This document shows positions 1 to 5,390 of a stretch of DNA of 5,390 nucleotides, in pieces. The notes under the pieces are model-generated. The model worked only from the letters and a program-made list of their open reading frames with translations. It was not told the DNA's origin and made no database searches. The DNA is from Thiotrichales bacterium HSG1. GTDB taxonomy: Bacteria > Pseudomonadota > Gammaproteobacteria > Beggiatoales > Beggiatoaceae. The stretch is from NCBI GenBank assembly GCA_030378125.1, contig JAUCGN010000123.1:1-5390 (forward strand), written 5' to 3'. Positions within the stretch are counted from its first letter, which is position 1; every line of letters begins with the position of its first letter. The position numbers were made by a program, and so were the translations under genes.

Positions 1-2265
1 ATTCAGAATATTATTCAAGGGGCAGATGTCTCTGAGATTGAACGAGCTCAACGTATTGCTCATACTTTGAAAGGCTCTTCTAACATCATTGGTATTAAAG
101 GTATTGCCAGCATGGGACACCATTTGGAAGATACCTTAGAGTATTTGGCTAAACATAAAGTTGCACCACCACCAGCATTAACCGACACTATGGTGGAAGC
201 AGCCGATTGTATTGAAATGATGGTTGATTCGCTACTTGGTCAAGATGACGCACCAGAGCAAGCTTTGCAAGTGTTGCAATCGGTTTTAGATTGGGCGAAT
301 AGAATTGATCAAGGTAAATTAGACGCACCACCAGCACCAACTAAACCAGCCGCCACTCCGACAGAAGATACTCCAGCTAAAACCGAAAGTCCAGCTCCAG
401 CTAAGAAAGCCGCTACTAAAAAATCAACCACTGGAGAAGTAGAACAATTTTTGCGGGTTCCAACCAAAACTGTTGATGAATTAATGCGATTGGTTGGAGA
501 GTTATCAATTTCATTAGGTCAGATTCAAGAGCGGATGCGACATGTGGTACAAAGCACTCGTTCATTAACTGAGCAAGATTTGGTTTTACACGAAAAAACT
601 TTTGAACTAGAAAACCTTGTAGATATACGCGGTATAACTGGTATGGGAGCCAGCAGTGATAAAGTTGATCAAGAAGATGATAACTTCGATCCATTAGAGT
701 TTGAAGAATACAATGAATTGCACAGCGTAGCTCATAGTTTTATTGAATCAATTGCGGATAATCGAGAATTAACTTTAACAATTCAAGAAGATTTAGTTGA
801 TTTAGATACAATGTTAATTAGGCAAGAACGTCTTAACAAAGAATTCCAAACTAACATTATGACCACCCGCATGGTTCCTGCTAGTACACTATTATCTAAG
901 TTACAACGTAATGTGAGGCAAACTTGCCGATCCACTGGAAAAAAGGCGGAGTTAGATGTAACCGGCACTGATATTTTGATGGACAGTGACATTGTTAATA
1001 ATTTGGGCGATCCATTACAACATATTTTGCGTAATTCTATCGATCATGGCTTGGAAACAGCCGAAGAACGAGCTATGTTGGGTAAACCAGAAGCGGGTAC
1101 TATTCAATTAAGTTTTTATCGAGAAGGTAACAATATTGTTATAAAATGCCAAGATGACGGTCAAGGTTTAAACTATACTAACATTCGTTATTCTGCCATT
1201 CAACGTGGTTTAATTACTGAAGAGCAGAAATTATCAGAGAAAGAATTGGCTCGGCTGATTTTGATGTCTGGTTTTTCAACCAAATCTGGTGTAACCCAAA
1301 TGTCAGGACGTGGAGTTGGTATGGATGTAGTGCATACTAATATCCGTAATATGAAAGGTACGTTGGATTTATCTTCAGAAACCGGTAAGGGTACTACTAT
1401 TTTAATCAAATTACCGATGACTTTGGTAACGGTACATGTATTATTAGTGCGGGTTGGCAATTTGCGTTTTGGTATTCCAAGTAACACTTTGGAACGAGCT
1501 TTAGCTGCTGGAATCTCTGAATTTTATAAAGTTGGTGAAGAAACGACCTTAAAAATTGATAAAAATGTGTATGCATTGAGATATTTAGCTGATTTATTAA
1601 ATGTCAAAGGTGATAAAGAAAATATTGATGACCTTAAGGAAAGACCTATTATCTTGGTACATGAGGAAACTGGTATAACAGCGGTGATAGTAGATGAGTT
1701 GATGGATACACATGATTTAGTTATGAAAAATATGGGTAGTTATGTTAAAAATGTGCGTGGTGTATCTGGAGCTAGTATTCTTGGTGATGGTAGTTTAGTG
1801 CCATTATTGGATGTGTCCGAACTGTTGCGTTCTCCAGCTAAAGTTTCCATGCGTTCAACAATGGATCAAGCTGCTACAACTGAAGATACCAGTTCGGGCA
1901 TCCCTCATATTATGATTGTGGATGATTCATTAAGTGTACGGAAATCTTTGTCATTATTGGTTGAAGATGCTGGTTTTGAAGTCCTGTTAGCTAAGGATGG
2001 TGTGGAAGCGATTGAAGTAATAGATCAAACTAAACCAAATGTTATGTTAGTAGACATGGAAATGCCACGCATGAATGGTTTGGAACTGACTGCCCATGTC
2101 CGAGCAAACCAAGCAACTCAAAATATACCTATTTTTATGATTACTTCACGGACTACAGAGAAACATAAAGAACAAGCTAAAAATGCGGGGGTAAATGCCT
2201 ATCTAACTAAACCATATCAAGACACTGAACTGTTAGACTTGATTGAAAAGGCTTTAGCTGGGTGA
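1..2265 (+). CDS. chpA: ChpA/PilL-type hybrid chemosensory histidine kinase (5'-truncated by window edge)
   Basis: This is a CheA-family hybrid kinase of the pilus (Chp/Pil-Chp) chemosensory system. Such kinases autophosphorylate an Hpt histidine and pass phosphate to response regulators that control type IV pilus twitching. The frame is open from base 1. The TTG at 67 lies inside the Hpt motif, directly after the HT of HTLKGSS, so it is an internal Leu and not a start. In visible-residue numbering: Hpt domain about 1-90 with phospho-acceptor His21; Pro/Ala/Lys linker about 108-145; dimerisation region about 148-330, with an acidic DQEDDNFDPLEFEEY segment and the CheA-typical TTRMVPAS; ATPase N-box RNSIDHG (Asn345), G1 DDGQGL (385-390), G2 GRGVGMDVV (from 436) and GKGTT (462-466); CheW-like domain about 477-620; receiver about 636-754 with Asp641/Asp642, phospho-acceptor Asp685, Thr715 and Lys737. 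All catalytic motifs look intact. The long acidic insertion and terminal receiver favour ChpA/PilL over flagellar CheA. ChpA proteins usually carry several more Hpt domains upstream, outside this window. No chemotaxis gene follows it. Confidence 0.93.
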   Translation: MQNIIQGADVSEIERAQRIAHTLKGSSNIIGIKGIASMGHHLEDTLEYLAKHKVAPPPALTDTMVEAADCIEMMVDSLLGQDDAPEQALQVLQSVLDWANRIDQGKLDAPPAPTKPAATPTEDTPAKTESPAPAKKAATKKSTTGEVEQFLRVPTKTVDELMRLVGELSISLGQIQERMRHVVQSTRSLTEQDLVLHEKTFELENLVDIRGITGMGASSDKVDQEDDNFDPLEFEEYNELHSVAHSFIESIADNRELTLTIQEDLVDLDTMLIRQERLNKEFQTNIMTTRMVPASTLLSKLQRNVRQTCRSTGKKAELDVTGTDILMDSDIVNNLGDPLQHILRNSIDHGLETAEERAMLGKPEAGTIQLSFYREGNNIVIKCQDDGQGLNYTNIRYSAIQRGLITEEQKLSEKELARLILMSGFSTKSGVTQMSGRGVGMDVVHTNIRNMKGTLDLSSETGKGTTILIKLPMTLVTVHVLLVRVGNLRFGIPSNTLERALAAGISEFYKVGEETTLKIDKNVYALRYLADLLNVKGDKENIDDLKERPIILVHEETGITAVIVDELMDTHDLVMKNMGSYVKNVRGVSGASILGDGSLVPLLDVSELLRSPAKVSMRSTMDQAATTEDTSSGIPHIMIVDDSLSVRKSLSLLVEDAGFEVLLAKDGVEAIEVIDQTKPNVMLVDMEMPRMNGLELTAHVRANQATQNIPIFMITSRTTEKHKEQAKNAGVNAYLTKPYQDTELLDLIEKALAG

Positions 2266-2296
2266 AATATTTAGGTAAAGGTAAAATAATTGAATA

Positions 2297-2330
2297 CCTA
2301 TTGAGGGACTATAGCTTCTCAGAAAATAGG
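2297..2330. repeat. Short inverted repeat just after chpA
   Basis: CCTATT (2297-2302) and AATAGG (2325-2330) are perfect 6-bp inverted copies. An inner GAG/CTC (2303-2305 with 2318-2320) could extend the stem past a four-base bulge. It lies 31 bp after the chpA stop. No T-run follows, so I do not call it a terminator; a role in 3'-end protection of the chpA mRNA is only a possibility, and chance in AT-rich spacer is also plausible. Confidence 0.3.
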
Positions 2331-2335
2331 AATCC

Positions 2336-2377
2336 ATTCTAGGCTAAAGTTTTTTCCAAAAAGCTTCAGCCTAGAAT
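2336..2377. repeat. Long imperfect hairpin in the convergent spacer
   Basis: A perfect 10-bp inverted repeat, ATTCTAGGCT (2336-2345) and AGCCTAGAAT (2368-2377), encloses an inner stem. After one A-C mismatch (2346/2367), AAG (2347-2349) pairs with CTT (2364-2366). G2363 is bulged, TTTTT (2350-2354) pairs with AAAAA (2358-2362), and the loop is three bases. That gives 18 pairs over 42 bases. Neither strand has a T-run after the stem, so it is not a canonical Rho-independent terminator. It may be the 3'-end processing or Rho-assisted termination structure of chpA, which has no other candidate terminator here, or a bidirectional barrier between convergent transcripts. These roles are inference. 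Confidence 0.6.
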
Positions 2378-2393
2378 ACTCCAGTTTGAAAAA

Positions 2394-2410
2394 CCAAGTA
2401 TAAATCTTGG
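2394..2410. repeat. Small inverted repeat CCAAG/CTTGG
   Basis: CCAAG (2394-2398) and CTTGG (2406-2410) form a 5-bp stem with a 7-base AT-rich loop. The element is flanked by direct copies of ACTCCAG (2378-2384 and 2411-2417). It is short enough to be chance, and no function can be assigned. Confidence 0.25.
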
Positions 2411-2447
2411 ACTCCAGCCAAAATATTTATCTGAAAAACTATACTAC

Positions 2448-2484
2448 AAAAAAAAAGCCCCTCAACATTTAATGAAGAGAGGCT
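2448..2484 (-). terminator. Rho-independent terminator of the gsp operon
   Basis: Read on the minus strand, AGCCTCTC (2484-2477) pairs with GAGGGGCT (2463-2456) as an 8-bp GC-rich stem around a 13-base loop, followed by nine U residues including the last stem base (2456-2448). One pair (2480/2460) is a U-G wobble on the minus-strand RNA but an A-C mismatch on the plus-strand RNA, and the U-tract exists only on the minus side. The element is therefore oriented to stop transcription coming from the gspL-like gene, whose stop codon is about 53 bp upstream. On the plus strand the A-run precedes the hairpin and no T-run follows it, so it should work poorly for chpA. Confidence 0.88.
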
Positions 2485-2504
2485 CCAACCACACATAAGG
2501 AGAT

Positions 2505-2529
2505 ATTCATTGTTATATGCAACATGAAT
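2505..2529. repeat. Inverted repeat beside the gspL-like stop codon
   Basis: ATTCAT (2505-2510) and ATGAAT (2524-2529) are inverted copies. An inner GTT/AAC pairing (2512-2514 with 2521-2523) follows a single bulged T, leaving a 6-base loop. It begins eight bases beyond the gspL-like stop on that transcript, between the coding end and the terminator. No T-run accompanies it. It may be incidental or a secondary 3' structure of the gsp mRNA. Confidence 0.3.
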
Positions 2530-2537
2530 GCCAATAT

Positions 2538-3548
2538 TCAATCAACCCGCAAACTAATATTAACATAGTTGGACTTACTACCAATTTTAGCCTTAACATC
2601 CTTAAACAAAGGTTGAAACATTTTGACATAAAAAGTTGGATCAAGTTGTTTAGTTTCAATAGTGAAATCTAACCTACCCATCTTATAAAGCCACCTGATT
2701 AACCTAGTTTTTTTATTAGAAGATAACTGCTTGTTAATTATTTTCATTAGCTCCAATTGAGATGGTGAAGCATTCAATGCTAATAATTTTTCAGTCAACT
2801 TTTTGTCGGCAATTGCTTGATTGCGTGCTGTTAAAATAGGAGATATTTGTTCACTCAGTTCATCAACTTGAATTTGTAACTGTTGAGTTTTATAATACCA
2901 TTTAGCTATACTAGTAGTTTGCCAAGTTAATAACACAGAAAAGATTATAATCCCAAACATCAGTAATATTGATTCTTGTAAAAATCCAGAATTAAAATTA
3001 ACTTTGTTACGTCCCCATGGTCGTGGTAAAAAATCATTTTGGACAACTGTTGGTAACTCTGGATTAATTTCTAAACCATGAATTCTTTGAAAATTTATCC
3101 ACTCTTTTTGACTGGGAATTGAAGCCCACCAACGACTAGCCTGCAACAATCCAACTTGCCAAACCTGTCCTTCAACTCCATCTAAACAGTCAACTAATCG
3201 TACCGTGTCATGTGTCGGACAAGGATGTAATATATTTTCTGGTAGAACTGTAGCCTTTTTTATCCCATATTCTAAATACGATTCCTTATTCCACAACCAA
3301 ACCTGCACTCGACTATTGTGCCAAACTTGATAACTTTTATATTCTTGAAACGGAGACCATTGCTTGATTTTAAGTTGCAAGACTTCACTTTGACGGTTAG
3401 CCGGAATGTCAGTTAAAGAAAATAGTTTGTAATAACAAAGTCCGCGTGATATAACCCATTCACAACGTCTCCTTGTTTTTTTTTGTGGTGGTATTACTTC
3501 ATCACATTTTTGTAGGTAACGTTGGGTCGAAAAAAGTTGTTTGTGCAT
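2538..3548 (-). CDS. gspL: Divergent GspL-like T2SS inner-membrane assembly protein
   Basis: The 336-residue product has the layout of GspL/PilN-like assembly proteins: a soluble N-terminal part (about 1-190), one membrane segment (about 192-209), a heptad-like helix (about 214-257) and a small C-terminal domain (about 258-336). Basic residues before the membrane segment (RPWGRNK, 176-182) place the N-terminus in the cytoplasm. GspL contacts the ATPase GspE on the inside and the assembly platform in the membrane. The segment ending in LQLKIKQWSPF (57-67) resembles the start of GspL-type cytoplasmic domains. The N-terminal domain looks shorter than that of classical GspL (around 240 residues), and I see no clear actin-like phosphate motifs. 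Identity therefore rests on architecture and on position directly after gspK. ATG3548 is the furthest-upstream start in frame and overlaps gspK by 47 bp without a visible ribosome binding site, so the first 20-30 residues are uncertain. The gene is followed by a terminator and no gspM. It could equally be named a PilN-domain protein. Confidence 0.68.
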   Translation of the reverse strand: MHKQLFSTQRYLQKCDEVIPPQKKTRRRCEWVISRGLCYYKLFSLTDIPANRQSEVLQLKIKQWSPFQEYKSYQVWHNSRVQVWLWNKESYLEYGIKKATVLPENILHPCPTHDTVRLVDCLDGVEGQVWQVGLLQASRWWASIPSQKEWINFQRIHGLEINPELPTVVQNDFLPRPWGRNKVNFNSGFLQESILLMFGIIIFSVLLTWQTTSIAKWYYKTQQLQIQVDELSEQISPILTARNQAIADKKLTEKLLALNASPSQLELMKIINKQLSSNKKTRLIRWLYKMGRLDFTIETKQLDPTFYVKMFQPLFKDVKAKIGSKSNYVNISLRVD

Positions 3549-4584
3549 GAGTAGATGGTATTTCAGTATATATCGGTAACAAAGGAATGTCTAAAAAATA
3601 ATCAATTTGCCAAGGTTTCTTATTGTTGAGACCCATAGGTAAATTAATATGTACTTGTCGCATACGTTTACTACCTTCGTACCAAACAGTTAAACGTAGA
3701 TTGGTAGAAGGAAAAATCATTAATTCGTCAGGCTCAACATCTACCAAAGTTCCGGATATTTGATTAAGTTGCCCAACCGAAATTACTGGGGAAGTTTTTC
3801 TTGTATTAACAATACGTTGAGCTTGTTCAGTAGTTAAATTATAAAATGCTTGTAACACCAATGCTGGAGCGGTATTAAAATTAGGATAAGTTGCAAATAT
3901 GGTATTGGTTAATTGTCCAAAAGCATTATTTTTCCATAAAGTTTCTTGTTCAGACCAATCAAGTATATTTTTACATTCCATTGAAGTTATTAAGTAACGA
4001 TTGATAGGTGGTGGCAAGTTACGGCTTTTATAATGCGAATCTTCAGCTCCATTTATACGATGTAAATCATCTGGGTCAATGTAATCTTGTAGCTTTGCGG
4101 CTAATGGACCGTGCAATTCAGGTTCGACTCCCAACACTCCTAACAAACGAGAGATTATACTTTTTGTGGCAAAATTTATCCCAATGAGTCCACGCTTATC
4201 TTGCAAGGCAAAGAATGCTTTACCATAACCAAAATAAGGTCTATCATCTAAGCGAATTTCCCCACCCACTGGTAAGATGCTATCAGAACTAACTTCATCA
4301 ATAGTAATCTCTCCTTTTTCCACTCCATCATTTACTTTAGGAACTCTTAAACCTCCAACATTAAATCCTTGAGTTATAAGGAGATAAGTTATAGCAGTTT
4401 GGGTACTATACATATCAATTTCCCCTTGAGTATCGGCTTGCATTTCCTGAACTATAGCAACAGATTTTTCTGTCCACAAGGCAAAAAAACCAGCTGCAAC
4501 AGTTAAGGCTGCCAATATCCACAAGGTGGCGACTAGTACAAAACCTTCATTAACCGGTCTAAAAGATGAGTTTGAAAATGACAT
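3502..4584 (-). CDS. gspK: T2SS minor pseudopilin GspK
   Basis: GspK is the large minor pseudopilin that caps the T2SS pseudopilus tip with GspI and GspJ. The 360-residue product starts with a 14-residue leader ending in Gly14, then FVLVATLWILAALTVAAG as the hydrophobic helix. Position +5 of the mature protein is Ala19 rather than Glu, which is a known GspK trait that sets it apart from other pseudopilins. The family hallmarks follow: YIDPDD (168-173) and GAEDSHY (179-185), which belong to the inserted alpha-helical, calcium-associated region, then NFNTAP (235-240) and a C-terminal helix-hairpin-type segment around GQLNQISG (271-278). Length fits the family. I chose ATG4584 rather than the GTG three bases upstream because it makes a TGATG one-base overlap with the gspJ stop, like the TAATG junction before gspJ. 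The last about 35 residues, from WQIDYF to the final Met, look like a lineage-specific tail and overlap the gspL-like start. Confidence 0.92.
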   Translation of the reverse strand: MSFSNSSFRPVNEGFVLVATLWILAALTVAAGFFALWTEKSVAIVQEMQADTQGEIDMYSTQTAITYLLITQGFNVGGLRVPKVNDGVEKGEITIDEVSSDSILPVGGEIRLDDRPYFGYGKAFFALQDKRGLIGINFATKSIISRLLGVLGVEPELHGPLAAKLQDYIDPDDLHRINGAEDSHYKSRNLPPPINRYLITSMECKNILDWSEQETLWKNNAFGQLTNTIFATYPNFNTAPALVLQAFYNLTTEQAQRIVNTRKTSPVISVGQLNQISGTLVDVEPDELMIFPSTNLRLTVWYEGSKRMRQVHINLPMGLNNKKPWQIDYFLDIPLLPIYTEIPSTHAQTTFFDPTLPTKM

Positions 4585-4586
4585 CA
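4582..4586 (-). promoter_or_regulatory. TGATG stop-start overlap coupling gspJ to gspK
   Basis: The gspJ stop TGA (4586-4584) shares its last A with the gspK start ATG (4584-4582). No good Shine-Dalgarno sequence is visible just upstream, so termination-reinitiation is the likely way gspK is translated. This junction decides the gspK start over the in-frame GTG at 4587. Confidence 0.7.
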
Positions 4587-5225
4587 CGGCTTAACTGGTC
4601 GGATAGACTTATGTTGATTGGCTTGAATCAAAGCAACAATTTCTAATGGTTCCACATCATTATCATCAGATTCCAATTTAACTCGTACTGCATTAGGTAG
4701 AGCTTGCAGTTTTTTAGCAGACCATTTGTCCACCCATTCTGTTTCATCATCTAACTTATCATCTTTATACAAATATTCAAAAGTTGCCTTATAACCTTCT
4801 AGTACAGTTAAAGAATCACTCTCAATTTCTAAACGCTCAGTTGGATCACCGGCAAATGCTGGAGTAACCTTTATTTGTACCCAATCATTTTCTTCACTAG
4901 GAGACAGTTGCCAAATTTGGAGTCCTAAATGACGACCGGGTGACACAGTTGATACCCAGGCCATACTTTCTTCTTCTCCCTCAAAAAAAATATATTTCTT
5001 ATTATCATCTTCGTGAAAATAAGTATGTGGGTATGCACCTTCTAAAGCCCGTTCAATGTTAAGTAAAATCAGAACTTTATCTAGGCTATTTTCCAATCTA
5101 TTATCAGAACGTTCCCAGTCAGTCATGACAATGTTCATACCAACTGCCAATAACAAAATGACCATCGTTGACAAGGTCAAAGCTATTAACAATTCTAGTA
5201 GAGTAAAGCCTTTGTTTTTAAACAT
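4584..5225 (-). CDS. gspJ: T2SS minor pseudopilin GspJ
   Basis: GspJ is a minor pseudopilin of the T2SS pseudopilus tip, processed and N-methylated by the prepilin peptidase GspO/PilD. The 213-residue product has a short leader MFKNKG, cleaved after Gly6. The mature protein begins FTLLELLIAL with Glu11 at the required +5 position and continues into a hydrophobic helix to about residue 33. The periplasmic part contains a WVSTVSPGRHLGLQIW stretch (90-105) and the GspJ-typical LPNAVRVKL (176-184) near the C-terminus, just before the last strand. Length is normal for the family. The protein is rich in Asp and Glu between 150 and 192. The start ATG5225 overlaps the preceding stop codon by one base and has no clear Shine-Dalgarno sequence, which suggests translational coupling to the upstream gene. 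Confidence 0.93.
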   Translation of the reverse strand: MFKNKGFTLLELLIALTLSTMVILLLAVGMNIVMTDWERSDNRLENSLDKVLILLNIERALEGAYPHTYFHEDDNKKYIFFEGEEESMAWVSTVSPGRHLGLQIWQLSPSEENDWVQIKVTPAFAGDPTERLEIESDSLTVLEGYKATFEYLYKDDKLDDETEWVDKWSAKKLQALPNAVRVKLESDDNDVEPLEIVALIQANQHKSIRPVKP

Positions 5226-5227
5226 TA
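5223..5227 (-). promoter_or_regulatory. TAATG stop-start overlap coupling gspI to gspJ
   Basis: The stop TAA of the upstream gene (5227-5225) shares its last A with the gspJ start ATG (5225-5223). The preceding bases are AT-rich with no evident Shine-Dalgarno sequence, so reinitiation by ribosomes finishing the upstream gene is likely. It mirrors the gspJ/gspK junction. Confidence 0.7.
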
Positions 5228-5390
5228 TTTAACCGTATCCATTAAAATTAACCGTACTGTAACTAACTCTATACCTTTTTCATCATCATGTAAAGAATAT
5301 GATTCTAGAGCCAGTTTCATGGGTTTAGTTTGTTTTTCTGGTTTTTCCAGTGAATCACCACTATTTATTTCCAAATATTTTTTGTAACGA
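5225..5390 (-). CDS. gspI: C-terminal end of probable minor pseudopilin GspI (partial)
   Basis: An open minus-strand frame enters from the right edge and ends with TAA at 5227-5225, overlapping the gspJ start by one base. The visible 54 residues run from RYKKYLEINSG to LILMDTVK. They contain a Lys/Glu/Pro-rich stretch and a terminal beta-like segment IELVTVRLILMD, which is compatible with the last strand of a GspI pseudopilin. The diagnostic N-terminal methylation motif is outside the window. The assignment relies mainly on the usual gspH-I-J-K order and on the tight coupling to gspJ. An alternative is another minor pseudopilin such as GspH. Confidence 0.6.
   Translation of the reverse strand, partial: RYKKYLEINSGDSLEKPEKQTKPMKLALESYSLHDDEKGIELVTVRLILMDTVK

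Noticed and set aside
67..69. TTG as the start codon of the kinase gene
   Set aside because: The preceding codons encode the conserved Hpt motif including the phospho-acceptor His, and the frame is open to the window edge, so this is an internal Leu.
416..694. Minus-strand open frame of 92 codons
   Set aside because: It lies antisense to the linker and dimerisation region of chpA, shows no recognisable domain and fits the pattern of a shadow frame.
783..992. Minus-strand open frame of 69 codons
   Set aside because: It is antisense to the conserved kinase core (RMVPAS region) with no ribosome binding site or family features.
1200..1487. Minus-strand open frame of 95 codons
   Set aside because: It is antisense to the ATPase G2 box and the start of the CheW-like domain, whose conservation explains the lack of stops.
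2273..2284. Tandem AGGTAA duplication after chpA
   Set aside because: Two six-base copies in AT-rich spacer are within chance expectation and show no further repeats.
2407..2445. Possible plus-strand promoter: TTGGAC with TATACT
   Set aside because: The boxes are 27 bases apart, far from the usual 16-18, and nothing convincing lies downstream except the operon terminator.
2496..2675. AAGGAG-like site followed by ATG2517 and a short plus-strand frame of about 50 codons
   Set aside because: The spacing from the purine-rich site to ATG is too long, the frame is antisense to the conserved 3' part of the gspL-like gene and the product has no recognisable features.
4585..4587. GTG as the gspK start
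   Set aside because: It adds a single residue. The adjacent ATG4584 gives the same TRATG overlap as the gspI/gspJ junction and is the more likely start.

Overview
This window carries conserved cell-surface machinery from a low-GC Gram-negative bacterium. The 3' part of a pilus-type chemosensory kinase gene (chpA/pilL type, + strand) converges on the distal part of a type II secretion (T2SS) pseudopilin operon (gspI-gspJ-gspK-gspL-like, - strand). The AT-rich composition, the ChpA-style hybrid CheA and the gsp gene order suggest a gammaproteobacterium. A Thiotrichales/Beggiatoa-like lineage would fit, but that placement is inference and cannot be settled from this sequence alone.

Layout. Positions 1-2265 (+) encode the last 754 residues of ChpA/PilL: an Hpt domain, a Pro/Ala/Lys linker, a dimerisation region with an acidic insertion, a CheA-type ATPase, a CheW-like domain and a C-terminal receiver. 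The reading frame is open to the left edge, so the gene starts outside the window. Positions 2266-2537 are non-coding and lie between convergent genes. They hold several inverted repeats and one convincing Rho-independent terminator (2448-2484) that serves the minus-strand operon. Positions 2538-5390 (-) read right to left: the C-terminal end of a GspI candidate, then gspJ, gspK and a divergent GspL-like gene. The I/J and J/K junctions share a one-base TAATG/TGATG overlap. The K/L junction is a longer 47-bp overlap.

How the genes work together. GspI, GspJ and GspK are minor pseudopilins that assemble into the tip of the T2SS pseudopilus. GspL is the inner-membrane partner that links the assembly platform to the secretion ATPase. 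The terminator sits about 53 bp after the gspL-like stop codon, so the transcript ends there without the gspM that often follows gspL. ChpA would receive signals from a methyl-accepting chemoreceptor through a CheW-like adaptor and control type IV pilus twitching through PilG/PilH-type regulators. T2SS and type IV pili are evolutionarily related, but nothing here shows that the two convergent units are co-regulated.

I found no mobile element, CRISPR array, tRNA or rRNA. No strong case for a new system emerges. The points most worth a second look are the divergent GspL-like gene with no gspM after it, its odd start region, and the hairpin-rich convergent spacer.
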